The translations under genes and the position numbers were made by a program. Shown here in pieces: positions 54,456 through 64,000 of a stretch of 64,000 bases of DNA. The stretch lies in contig ML133499.1 in assembly GCA_003864495.1 (NCBI GenBank), positions 2,542,001 through 2,606,000 of the forward strand. The letters are read 5' to 3'. Under the pieces are notes generated by a model. The model saw only the letters and a program-made list of their open reading frames with translations. It searched no databases and was not told the origin of the DNA. This stretch comes from Nemopilema nomurai (taxonomy: Eukaryota; Cnidaria; Scyphozoa; Rhizostomeae; Rhizostomatidae). Numbering within the stretch: the first letter of the stretch is position 1; the number at the start of each line of letters is the position of its first letter.

Positions 54456-54923
54456 CTAAAGCTTAACCACAAACATGCTTATTACCACGAACTTCAAACA
54501 TAGTTAGGGTTGTGTGATTTCGACTCTGCTTTTGTTGTTGTGTGGACTGAGGAAGGCCTACATCAGGAGGCGATTTTATTTGATAAAGCATCGTGTGCAG
54601 AAATTATGCAGAAGTCACACCATGTTTAAGTGAATGCTGTCTTGCCAGAAATTTTACTTCTGTTTGCCAAACAAGGAACCACGACAGATTCCAGCAACTC
54701 AAATGCTTGTCAAAAAGAAGGTAATGAAAGCAAAAAGACATGGTGTTTCTGTGGTCAAGTTAAATTTGGAAACATGATTCGTGGTGATAATGTTGACTGC
54801 CCGATAGAATGGTTCCACTACACATGTGTTGAAGTGACTTGTTTACCAAGAGGAAAATTGTTCTTCCACAGTTGCCAAAAGCTTCCACAATTCAAACACA
54901 AGAGGAAGAAAATAGAGAAATAG
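54440..54923 (+). pseudogene. YqaJ-PHD fragment fused to the piggyBac relic
   Basis: The piggyBac frame runs directly into LKLNHKHAYYHELQT (YqaJ QxxxQ-type end), a stop, CDFDSAFVVVWTEEGLHQEA, another stop, then LPEILLLFAKQ and a PHD-like finger (WCFCGQVKFGNMIRG, then CPIEWFHYTC and FHSCQKL). It is the same C-terminal architecture as 46130-46543. The upstream YqaJ and SWIM parts were lost at the junction. Confidence 0.7.
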
Positions 54924-54954
54924 ACACTAATAAAACTCTTACTACTGAAAATGT

Positions 54955-55400
54955 ATTACTGACTCTGACGGGTTAACACAAGCACATGATACAAATACTT
55001 TTGTCTGACACAGCCAATCACACGCTCCACATGAATCCTTACAGCAGCTATGTACCTTGTATCTTCCACATCTAGTGGACCTAACTGTGATCTTCCTTTC
55101 GTAAATGCAGGTATTTTCACACTAGGTATCAGACATCCAAGAGTATCTCCAATGTCAAATCATGTCTGCTAGGACTAGGTCTCCAGGCAGAATATTGTCA
55201 AGGAATCCACTATGCTCTGTAATGAAACTTGTCACTGGCCCTTCCTCCCAAGCTGTTTAACATGTATGGTACTGTCCCTTTTGGAGTAATTCCTCTTAAG
55301 AACTTGATGGTGTTATGGTGTTTATAAGAAGATCATGTCTCTGCTCTTGCTTTTAAGGTTACGGCAAATGTTTTGAACAACAAATTTGGTTTTTCCTTTC
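54955..55400 (-). pseudogene. ISL2EU transposase C-terminal relic
   Basis: Minus strand: [12 protein letters not shown] (the DRGF block mutated), then [18 protein letters not shown] with the Glu. It converges with the YqaJ-PHD fragment as in the other ISL2EU elements. Heavily decayed. Confidence 0.6.
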
Positions 55401-55934
55401 TAAAGGCCAAACTGTTCATAGAATCTGGGTAAACTATATATCATTCGATGCACAAGATTGTGGCGTATCCAGCCAAATCAAAATTATTGACAAATAATGC
55501 TAAATGATGTTTTCCGAGCGAATTTATTGCTCAAAAGAGTGTACAACCTTTAAAAGCTATTTTGTACCCTTGGGTTTGAGGTAGCAAAATCTGACTTATA
55601 CCGGCAGGAAGTGCAGATCCTAAGCTACCAAATATGTCTCAGATTTTTTAAATTTCTCCTCTTCTTGAAACTATACCCTGTCAAAAATTGGCAAACAATT
55701 TTTCCACCATCCCGCAGCTGTATTTCAATATAAAAGACGGACCAGAGCAAATAAAATTTTTTTCGAGCCATTCGATTGGTTCCTTGGGTATAAAATAGCT
55801 TTTTCGTACCTGTATGTAGAGGAATTTCGAGTCCGGAGAAAACGGGATTTTACTGGTCGCACTTGCAAGATACACATCCGGATCATGTTACCAACAATGT
55901 AGTCCGGGTCAAGTAGTTTAGGCTTGAAGGTCAA

Positions 55935-57671
55935 TAGACCCTTTCCGGGTAAACGCGTCCATTTTGAACAGGTGGCAAGTTGGACTTTGACCCTTTCAAT
56001 TTGATTCGAAAAGCCTATGGTGGAAGTCGCGCATTGTTTATCCTCACGCAAAGGTAAGTCTTCTGTGAGGCGATGTTAAATAGATTTCTTAAGAATATTT
56101 AGAAATTCGTTTTGTAAGGATTTCTGTGTTGTTTTTGTAGAAATTACCTTTGTTTGGCAAGTTTTAGCGTTATATTTCAGGCAAAAAAATATTCGTGTCT
56201 TAGGCCTAGGCCATAATCTAAATTTTTGTACTTACGGTAGCTTCGTGTTTTAATATCTGGCGTTATTTTTGTTAAACATACTTAAAGATATTTTTATAAA
56301 TCAAGTCCAATGTTTTATTTAATTTTTAAAAATTCCTTTTTCAGAATGTCAAATATAAGGTCATACGATGACTTTTTGTCACTCAGTGTTGTAGTAAGAA
56401 GCTTTCTGTCAGTTCGTGGAATACCGTCATCTGGTTATAGCAAAGTGGAAGTTGTTGCGAGGGCCTTCTCTGCTTCAGAGATGAATTTGCCTATAATAAT
56501 GTCCAGTGAAGAACAAACATCAACTTTGAAGAAGGATTATGAAAGTAAATTAAAAGAATTGGGATTGCCTGACCCATTTTGTATTGGGAACAAGGAAAGG
56601 ATTGATAACATAATGCTATGGCCTAAAGTAAATCTGGGAAATATCTCTCAATACATCCTTAGCACCAGGGATTTTGATTCTGACTATATTGGAAAATATA
56701 AAGATCAGAAGGCCTATAGCTATTTTGACAGTGGATTTGTTGGGGAGATTTTAATATATGAGCCTAGCACAAATGTTAATGTCATGTCAGAGCCTCAATG
56801 ACAGTACACGAGTCAAAAGAATTGTGGATTGCAATCAAAGATGATACAATCATCAATAGCTGGTGCTCTTGTATGGCTGGTAGCAGTGCATGCTGCAATC
56901 ATGTAATTGCTACACTTTATAAGGTAGAGTATGCCACAAATCATGGATATAATGACCTGGCATGCACATTCATGCCTTGCAAATGGAACCAGTCAACAAA
57001 GAAGGAAATTGTACCTATAAGAATAACAGAGATCGTGGTAAGAAAAAAAAGCAGAACAAAAGTTGAGGAAAATGAAATGGTACGAGAAGAAAGACGTTTG
57101 GAAGCTTTGCAGAAATTTGATCCATGGCGGCCTGCTCATTGTAAGAAAACAGATAAAGATGTATCAAGCCTTCTTCAGGATCTTTGGAGAACAAATCAAA
57201 GTGCTGTTCTTTTTAAATCGATTAAAGGCACAGAAAGTGCAAGTTATGCAACAAATGACATGCTGAAAATTGCAAGCAAGGTAATAAGTAGTTTTGAGGG
57301 CAGAACTGATTAGGAAAAACAAAGAGAATTTACAAAGAGCTCAACATCACTGAAAATGAAAAAAGGAGAATTGAAAAATCTACTCGCGGCCAAGCTGACT
57401 TTGAAGCATGGGTAAATGCAAGAAAAGGACGGATTACAGCTTCTGCCCATCATGAGGTCTTTACCAAAATGAATTCAATTGCAAGAAAAGGGTCCCCCCT
57501 TTTCCAAAAGTGACTCCCTTAATTGCAAAGCTCATTTTCAGAGATAAAACACTTAACTCTATTCCAGCAATCCAGTGGGGACAAGAACAAGAGCGAAATG
57601 CACTGAAAGTGTTTTATTCTATTGAGGCCTGCAAACATCAGGATTATAAACTTGAAGGCTGTGGATTGTAA
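55935..57671 (+). mobile_element. 5'-end portion of a third ISL2EU element
   Basis: Begins TAGACCCTTTCC (55935), matching the terminus of the other two elements, followed by a SWIM-YqaJ gene in the same orientation as at 44390. No right terminus or transposase was found, so it appears truncated near 57671. Confidence 0.55.
56310..57671 (+). pseudogene. SWIM-YqaJ gene, truncated
   Basis: 56346 onward (acceptor TTTTTCAG) begins MSNIRSYDDFLSLSVVVRSF, a possible short SAP-like helix pair, then IMLWPKVNLGNISQYI and YFDSGFVGEI. A stop at 56799-56801 splits it from 56798-57313 with the SWIM finger (WCSCMAGSSACCNHVIATLY) and ACTFMPCKWN. Past another stop, FEAWVNARKGRITASAHHEV and IPAIQWGQEQERNALKVFYS are the N-terminal YqaJ motifs. 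The gene ends before the LDG and ExK positions. Inactive. Confidence 0.75.
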
Positions 57672-57930
57672 AACACAAAATTTGTTATTAAATTACATCC
57701 TTAAGATTTATTTATCTTACAACAGGAAAACATGAATGGGTCAGATTATAATAATTTAATCTTTTGCAAGAGAATATCAATAGTTGTTTCCGTATATTTA
57801 CGAAGTTCACTTCATCAACATTTTTAACGTCTTAAAAAGAATAGTAATTATCTTCCGGCTCTCTGCGAGAAAAAATGATGAATTTGTTGCTGCATATCTT
57901 GACTTTCACTCATTCATCTGAAAGACAACG
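57672..57930. other. No gene recognised
   Basis: Short junction between the truncated YqaJ gene and the next hAT relic. Confidence 0.35.
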
Positions 57931-57987
57931 AAATGGCGTGTGCTTCTGTACGTGATCCGTCTTCTAAAAACGTTCTGAACATCGACA

Positions 57988-58159
57988 ATGTCCTTGCAAT
58001 GGGACGAATTTAGCCAGTTATTGGTTTTTCCGAAATCAGTTATATCTGGGAAAGACTTTCGATTTCAGAAGAGATGGTATGAGCAGTATGACTGGTTAGA
58101 GTATTCAATTGACAAAGATGCAATCTTTTGCTTTTACTGTCGCATCTTTGGGTCGCAGG
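57988..58159 (+). pseudogene. hAT transposase exon 1 (TTF-type zinc finger)
   Basis: FPKSVISGKDFRFQKRWYEQ, then YDWLEYSIDKDAIFCFYCRI ends at a GTAAGT donor (58160). It is the start of the TTF zinc finger of ZMYM1-like hAT transposases. The next exon is at 61566, beyond the Harbinger element. Confidence 0.7.
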
Positions 58160-58998
58160 GTAAGTGTTTTTACGTATTATTTATGGTTATTGGTTATTCC
58201 ATCCTTATTCTTAGGCTAGCTGTCATATTTAAGTATTCCCCATCTTTTACGGGCACAGCCGGGCGCAGTCCTACATTTAAAAAACCACTAGAGAGACATC
58301 TTTAGCCCTGTGAGAAATATTAAAAACTTCCTAATTAAAAATGCCCACGTGGGGAAATGGCTACCCAAATAACCTTTGTATGAAAATGTGTATTTCATAC
58401 CACATTTGAAGCTTCACATAAGATATTAGAGAGTTTAAGCATGACCAACGCTAACACTACCGTTACCTTTCTTGCGTCATTGCCCATTGTCTTGCTTTCA
58501 ACTCCCCCGCACATCATGTGAACAGTCAATTTGAAAGGGGGATGACTCTTACGTTAACGTAACGGGGATGACCATTGTTTACGAACGCTAGGTTCAGTTA
58601 CTTTACGTTGGGCCGAACTCTAGCTGTTTTATCAATTATTTTCGCGTGTTTTGTAACGGAAATTATCCAGAAGAAGGTTTAAAGATATGGAAAGTGCAGA
58701 TTCGATGGCTATGTCAAGGTAGGAAAGCTTTTACATTTAATTTCTAACTATGTTACGAAAGCACTTAACTTTCAGATTTAAAGTTAAGATCTGTTTGTCT
58801 CATTCCAACTTCCTTGCTTAGAAGAGCCTAGAAAAATGACAGAAATTGAGAGTCCCTCTTTGAAACATTAACTCACATTATTTATTGTCAGGAAGGTCTC
58901 TGACTTTTCTATCCGTACCTACTTTTCCGTTCGAAAATAAGACAAGAATCATAGATTTGAATTAAGTGTTTTAACCGCTCACCCCCAAAACCTTGAGA

Positions 58999-59802
58999 AT
59001 GACAAAGAGTTTCGATTATCCTTTGAATAACATGGATGCTTATTTCAGCAAACGATTCAAATGGACTACAGAGCATGAATGTTTAATGCTGAGAGAAATA
59101 ATGGCCTCAGAAATTTGGATGTCGAAGCCTGGGAGTGCAGAGAGAAGGGAAACGTGGAAAAAAATTGTGGCATCCCTATCAGAAATCGAAAAGGTGCGAT
59201 TCGATGTCTCTGCACGTTCGGCAAGAGAGAATTTTCAAATTATGTTCTCCAAGAGAAGGTCAAAAAATCGGGAGGAGGAGAGAGCGAGTGGTATCAGTCT
59301 AGAACCGTCGGAGGCTGATATGCTCCTTGATGAAATAATCGAGCTTTTCGATAATGCCAGTCAATCTCAGCAAGCAGCAGCACAAAATTTGAAGGCAACC
59401 CAAAAGGCCGAGTTGGCAAAAGCAGAGGAAATGAGAAGGCAGTCAGTAGAAACTTTCGGGGAAAGCAGGAAGAGAAAGCACGATCTAGAAGGAGAAGGGG
59501 AAGGAAGTAAAAAACGAACTCGTGGAAGAAAGACCCTCGAAATGATTGAAGATAAAATAAAATTTGGTCAACAAATGAAAGAGATGGAATTAGAGCTGAG
59601 AAAGAAGGAAATAGAAGAGAAGGCAAAAGCCAGGGAATATGTTCAGCAGCAGGAGACAAGGACAAAGATAGAGTTGGATGAGGTGCATAGAAAAATGAAT
59701 GAAATTTGTAATCGATTGAATAAACAGGATGAAATGCTTAATACACTTTTGTTAAATCAAGAAAGATTAGAAAAATTAATTAAACATCACTTGGAAAAAT
59801 AA
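58999..59802 (+). CDS. Harbinger Myb/SANT-like accessory protein
   Basis: About 267 aa from the first ATG (58999); a second ATG at 59032 (MDAYFSKRFKW) is also plausible. Residues about 20-105 form a Myb/SANT-like domain (RFKWTTEHECLMLREIM, ETWKKIVASL, ARENFQIMFSKRR) ending in EEERASGISLEPSEADMLLD. The remainder is a charged coiled coil with a basic GSKKRTRGRK patch and a leucine-rich end. In Harbinger systems it binds DNA and brings the transposase to the element. Convergent with the transposase, with 76 bases between stops. Homologous in plan to 49910. Confidence 0.88.
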   Translation: MTKSFDYPLNNMDAYFSKRFKWTTEHECLMLREIMASEIWMSKPGSAERRETWKKIVASLSEIEKVRFDVSARSARENFQIMFSKRRSKNREEERASGISLEPSEADMLLDEIIELFDNASQSQQAAAQNLKATQKAELAKAEEMRRQSVETFGESRKRKHDLEGEGEGSKKRTRGRKTLEMIEDKIKFGQQMKEMELELRKKEIEEKAKAREYVQQQETRTKIELDEVHRKMNEICNRLNKQDEMLNTLLLNQERLEKLIKHHLEK

Positions 59803-59878
59803 TCAAAATTAGAAAATTACAGTTTTGTGTTGCCTTCTTTTCTTAAAATATATTCTATCAACTATTTTCATTTATTTT

Positions 59879-60961
59879 TCAAACATTGGCGAAATATTGT
59901 TGTATTTGGGGCGGTTCTATTCCAAAGTATTCTGCTGTAGCACTTCCATACAAACAGTTTCTAGCATTTTTTAACAAAGTGGAAACAATATACTGTTTTC
60001 CAACAGCACTTAATTGAATTTTTAGATTCTTTTTAAAATCCAGAAACTTAAAATAGTTTATTATGTCCCCAAATAGCCATTCTACGCTAATCCGGCACGA
60101 ACTCATTCTCGCGTTCCAGAGTTGTTCATCTGCTGTAAGATTTGCCCCTTTGAATGGCGCCTGAAGTTGCGGTCTATGAGGATAGGCACTGTCTCCATAC
60201 AAACATAACATTTCTCCAGCAGGCGAAACAGAATGTTCTTGCAGCAAAGGAAGAAGACCAGACTCTCTGAGAATGCCACTATCATGTCGTCTTCCTTCGT
60301 AAGGGCTGTGAAGAAGAGCTACCATGCCATCAGGGGTGGCAACGGATTGAAATTTTATGGCATGAACCCGTTTATGTCCATTATACAGAACTCTTTGGTT
60401 TTCGCCTGGTCTAGATATAGGGCGCACTGTGCCATCAATAAACCCCCAACAGTTAGTAAGAGGAGCACCCTTCGTGTGTATAGCTGTTGCATACCTTACT
60501 AGATTTTGGGGACTTAGCATGTTTCTTTGAAAACTTTGGAGTAAAAATCCCCAATGATCATGAATAAATGATGCCACATGATTTGATATGACACAGAGTT
60601 CAGGAACAGGCCTGGCAAAACGTGGAATCAAATCCAAATAGCGGCATGGATATGCCAGCCGCTTTAAAAGAACGCACAAACCCTCAACTGCGTCAACTTT
60701 TAGCCTATTATAGGTTATGATTTCTTCTGGCAGTTGGAGAGTGTTTGCGAGGTTCCTAATGTCGGCTTTCTTGAATCGAAATTCAGCACGGCATTCATCG
60801 TCCGTAAGCATATCCAGATTGAATGGGTCGTAATTCCAATAAGGTATTTCGACGTTATTTGGCCCATTCAAATCATTTAAGGCAGCAAACTCTATTTCAT
60901 CCAAAACACCAGCACCATAAGCCAAATCCAAAACCTCCACAACTTCTCGCCGATTCGCCAT
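59879..60961 (-). CDS. Harbinger transposase, intact, 360 aa
   Basis: Single exon, ATG at 60961 (MANRREVVEVLDLAYG). An N-terminal helix-turn-helix-like part (FRFKKADIRNLANTL, LCVLLKRLAYPCRYLDLIPR) is followed by a DDE_Tnp_4-type nuclease core: NCWGFIDGTVRPISRP with D176, YEGRRHDSG, LCLYGDSAYPHRP with D257, and ISVEWLFGDIINYFKF with E294. All three catalytic acids are present. The length is usual for the family. It cuts and integrates at TWA sites together with the Myb/SANT protein. The best preserved of the two Harbinger transposases in the window. Confidence 0.93.
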   Translation of the reverse strand: MANRREVVEVLDLAYGAGVLDEIEFAALNDLNGPNNVEIPYWNYDPFNLDMLTDDECRAEFRFKKADIRNLANTLQLPEEIITYNRLKVDAVEGLCVLLKRLAYPCRYLDLIPRFARPVPELCVISNHVASFIHDHWGFLLQSFQRNMLSPQNLVRYATAIHTKGAPLTNCWGFIDGTVRPISRPGENQRVLYNGHKRVHAIKFQSVATPDGMVALLHSPYEGRRHDSGILRESGLLPLLQEHSVSPAGEMLCLYGDSAYPHRPQLQAPFKGANLTADEQLWNARMSSCRISVEWLFGDIINYFKFLDFKKNLKIQLSAVGKQYIVSTLLKNARNCLYGSATAEYFGIEPPQIQQYFANV

Positions 60962-61565
60962 TTTAAATAACGAGTGATTTAAATAAAGTGATAATTTCCT
61001 TGAAAGCCCAAGACAAACGATTACTCAATTCAGCACAGATTCCTAGCCTTTTTGTTTCCCGTCGTCTACCACGTCATTGCCCCATGCTGATATTGTGCTC
61101 ACATGCCAGGTCATACGACTGAGACGCGTGGGCGTATTGTGATCTCATGATCTCAAGGTTAAGGTTAAGGTTAGCGTTGTCATGCTTAAAGTGCCTATTG
61201 GCAAGAATGTAGCACGTAACTCATGAAATATTCAAGAAAGTCCTAAATTTTTCAGTCCTAAGAAAGTTTTCAAAATCAATTCTTGAAAAACGGCCGCAAC
61301 CATGAAGGACTTTTGTATTCTTATTTTATTTTGCCTAGTCGTAGTCCATCAATTCATTAATTTGATGATTTGAAACAAAAAACAACTATAAGAAAGTGCT
61401 CACGATAAAGCTTCTTAAAAGTGAGATAGATGCTGGAAAACAGAGTTACTGTAGGACAAAAGCGAGCGTATATAATAATGAAAGTATACCAGATTTTAAA
61501 AATGACATCGACGTAAATTTCCTTCAAATTTTGAGATAAAAATTGCTAAAAAATGTTTGTTTCAG

Positions 61566-63206
61566 TTGGTTGTTCTGAGAAAATCTTCACAGAAGATAGT
61601 GTCCGTAACTGGAAAAAGGCAACTGGAGCAACAGGCCACTTGGAGAAACATTTGAAGTCGAGAACACATCAGCTGAGCCGAGAGAAAGCTATTTTAAGAA
61701 AGACCAGCATACCAATCAATGTCCAGCTTTAAAATGCCGAAGCAGCAAGGTTTTCAAAGCTAGAGGCTTAGAAAAAGGAAAATCAGGTGATGGATGTTAT
61801 TATTGATGTTATCCGCCATATCAGTCTTCAAAACGAGGCTTTTAGTGGTCATGATGAGAAACCAACATCTGAAAATCAAGGAAAATTCCCAGAAGAGATA
61901 ATGTTTTTAGCAAAATATCACGCTCCCTTAAAGAAATGGCTAGACAGTCGTCCCGAAAATGTTTCTTGGCTTTCGCATGATATACAGAATGAAATGATAG
62001 ATCTTCTTTCTCAAAATGTCATAGAGACAATGAAAGAACAGATATTAGAAAGCAAGTATTATTAAGTGGAATGCGATGAAGTCACCAGTCATAAAAAGTC
62101 ATACATGTCTATTATCGTACGTTATGTTTATCAGAATGTTATTCAAGAGAGTGTTGTTGGGCTGAAAAATGTATTGAGCTTGAAAGGAAATTCATTGGCT
62201 GACATCATCATTGAAATGTTGGGTGTATTGCAGATTCCATTGCAACATATGATAAGAAAGGGCTTTGACGGTGCAAGTAATATGTCCGGCAAGGACAATG
62301 GGGTCCAACAACATCTCAGCGAGTCTGGGGCTACCCTTTCGTTGTACTTCCATTGTTTTCCCCACTGTCTAAATTTAGTCCTTGGAAAGACAGCAGAAAC
62401 GCTACCACTGGTCAAAGATGTGTTCGACACAATTGGCTCTATTTATAGAGTCATGTAAGGTTCCCCACAACGCACAGTAGTCTTTGAAAAGTGGCTGAAA
62501 GAATTTTCCATAAATGAAGGACGCAGATCCTTCCAATCTGTATCAGACACCCGTTGGACTGCACGGGTCGACAATCCATCAGCCACTGCAAATACATTGC
62601 AGGCTTTGATTGCAGCATTAAGAGAGTTGGAGCCGAAAGAAGCTGCGTGTGCTGGTCTCTTAACACAACTGAACTCTTTTGAGTTTGTGCTCAAATTGAT
62701 AATTCTGAAAGAAGTCTTTGAGATTTCTAAGTATGCATCAGAATATATCCAAAGGGCCGACATGGATATGGTAACGGCAGTCGACGCTGTTCGGACCTTG
62801 ATACGACGAATCACTTCTCTTCGAGATGAGAAGCATTTTGATGAATTGGTCTGCAAAGCCAAACTTCATGCTTCTAAGTGTAACGTCAATAATACCTTCA
62901 ACGAAGCAAGTAAACGACGCCGCAGACTACCAGAACGCCTAGGAGATGGTCAAACTTTACTTGACACTCAGCCACAGCATTGCAACTCCTTCAGAGTCCA
63001 GTCAGTCGGTTACAGCAGTAGATAATTTTCGTCATGTCTTCTACTACCCCTTCTTGGATTTGATGCTCAACGAGCTTGGGAAAAGGTTCTCTGTTGAGTC
63101 ATGTGAGGTGATGATGCAATTATCAGCTTTCAATCAAACTTCAAGCTTACATGTACTTCTGAATTTCAGGCTAATGAAACAAAAGGAAATTTTTCCCAAC
63201 AAATGA
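61566..63206 (+). pseudogene. hAT transposase relic, main part
   Basis: After a TTTGTTTCAG acceptor: CSEKIFTEDSVRNWKKATGA, LEKHLKSRTHQLSREKAI, stops near 61730-61770, then DVIIDVIRHISLQNEAF and LKKWLDSRPENVSWLSHDIQ. The Asp block is degraded around 62065, followed by SIIVRYVYQN, RKGFDGASNMSGKDNGVQ, FHCFPHCLNLVLG, and two more frames (SFEFVLKLIILKEVFEI, DLMLNELGKRFS). The dimerisation C-terminus is missing where the Kolobok-like relic begins near 63190. At least four disruptions. Confidence 0.75.
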
Positions 63207-64000
63207 AATTACTTGAACTTCAAAGGTCAATCCAGAAATGCATTGATTCTGACGTTTCTGTGTCGCAGTTTGTGTCAGCTAGACACAGAGGTGTTGCGAA
63301 ATGATTGAGAGAGGAACATCCAGCTATTAAGCATTATTTTGATATCTGGCATAATGCCAGGACTCTAACAAAAAAGGTAATGAAGGCTGGGAATGAAAGT
63401 AACTGCCAAATTATTAACAAATGGACTGCAACCATTCGTTACCATTTATACTGGTGTGCAACATCATCAAAACAAGGTTTTAGCCAATTGATAATTGCAA
63501 AGTGGAAATCGATAATTAACCACATACAAGACATACACACTCACGAGGATCCATTATTCGGTACCTGCATCCACCAAACATTGGATCAAAAAAGGAAATG
63601 AATTAAAAATGGCATGTGAGAGAAAACATCATGCCTACAAAAAGTATTTAGACTATCTGGCAATGAAATAACTTTCATTTGGTAGTTAGATAGTTTTTAC
63701 ATGTCAACAAGGCCACAGATCCACCCCTCCCTCCAGATATACATAGGTTTATGGTACCCTTAGTCAGTAAGAATTCAAGTGTTGGATCCTCATATTAGCA
63801 ATTATTGTTTGTTTCAAGAGTTAATGCAAAGTACAGATAAAAGTTTCTGCACAAGAATTAAAAGTCTGAAAACTTTCTTAAAGGTATTGTTTACTTTTCT
63901 TATTTCAGGAACTACTGCATTTGACAAATTGAAAGCTATACTGCTTGACACTAGACTTCTAAATGATATAAGAAGTATTTCAAGTGATGCTCAGACAAGT
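63190..64000 (+). pseudogene. Kolobok-like (THAP-linked DDE) transposase relic, runs off the window
   Basis: QANETKGNFSQQMKLLELQR, FVSARHRGVAK, a stop, LREEHPAIKHYFDIWHNART, WTATIRYHLYWCATSS and IIAKWKSIINHIQDIHTHED follow in order. After an intron with TTATTTCAG acceptor, 63909 onward gives TAFDKLKAILLDTRLLNDI and ISSDAQTS. The HYFDIWH / NHLYWC / AKW-S--NH blocks are ones I associate with Kolobok transposases. The Asp of the TDRH motif is changed (SARH). The assignment is by memory of motifs. Confidence 0.5.

Larger units (their letters stand above)
58434..61190. mobile_element. PIF/Harbinger transposon, apparently complete
   Basis: Termini TTTAAGCATGACCAACGCTA (58434) and its counterpart TAGCGTTGTCATGCTTAAA (ending 61190) are inverted with a one-base gap. 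Repeats of GGTTAA/GTTACC follow inside. The flanks read TTTAA/TTAAA, consistent with a TWA target, although the exact duplication is ambiguous by one to three bases. It contains convergent intact Myb/SANT and transposase ORFs. It lies in the intron of a hAT relic. Both genes lack stops, so it may be autonomous. Confidence 0.87.

Noticed and set aside
61153..61175. GGTTAA repeats resembling a telomere or satellite
   Set aside because: They lie inside the Harbinger terminal repeat and pair with the opposite end.

Overview
This window looks like a transposon graveyard from an invertebrate animal genome. An early-branching metazoan such as an anthozoan cnidarian fits best, but the species cannot be named from sequence alone. 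The evidence is AT-rich non-coding DNA, GT-AG introns, and a mixture of hAT, PIF/Harbinger, ISL2EU, P-element (THAP9-like), piggyBac, Tc1/mariner, Kolobok-like and Ty3/gypsy sequences, together with SWIM/YqaJ/PHD and SWIM/Ulp1 proteins that I associate with cnidarian genomes. I saw no rRNA, tRNA, CRISPR array or prokaryotic operon.

Layout: 0-2.3 kb holds an intact minus-strand SAP-SWIM-YqaJ nuclease gene, probably the accessory gene of an ISL2EU element whose transposase would lie outside the window. 3.8-6.9 kb contains exon-like segments of unknown genes, including a fully open four-exon gene of about 135 aa. 8.4-21.9 kb is a minus-strand gene (CaRF-like region, SWIM, basic region, C48/Ulp1 protease, zinc finger) split by a Ty3/gypsy element (10114-19611, 145-bp LTRs), which is itself split by a hAT element (12388-16899). 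22-25 kb has a DUF6589-like relic and a decayed minus-strand hAT transposase. 26.76-28.04 kb is a Harbinger-type non-autonomous element carrying a 319-bp inverted repeat. 30.3-40.0 kb is a P-element transposase relic interrupted by a hAT element with an intact 878-aa transposase (31352-35371) and by an ISL2EU element (35862-39808). 40.7-43.9 kb has Tc1/mariner and hAT relics. 44.2-48.2 kb is a second ISL2EU element, in the intron of that hAT relic. 49.9-52.9 kb is a decayed Harbinger pair. 53.9-57.7 kb holds a piggyBac/YqaJ-PHD chimera and further ISL2EU relics. 58.0-63.2 kb is a hAT relic whose intron contains an apparently intact Harbinger element (58434-61190). 63.2 kb to the end is a Kolobok-like relic running off the window.

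Several insertion boundaries can be verified internally. The host reading frame resumes across the junction when the insert and one copy of the target duplication are removed: TGGT for Ty3, CTCTTAAT/CTCTCAAT for the hAT in Ty3, TTGCTGAC for the hAT in the P element. This orders the insertions in time. The most interesting items are a likely self-priming Ty3 element, the complete hAT and Harbinger elements, the ISL2EU elements with two different YqaJ partner architectures, and the inverted-repeat Harbinger derivative.
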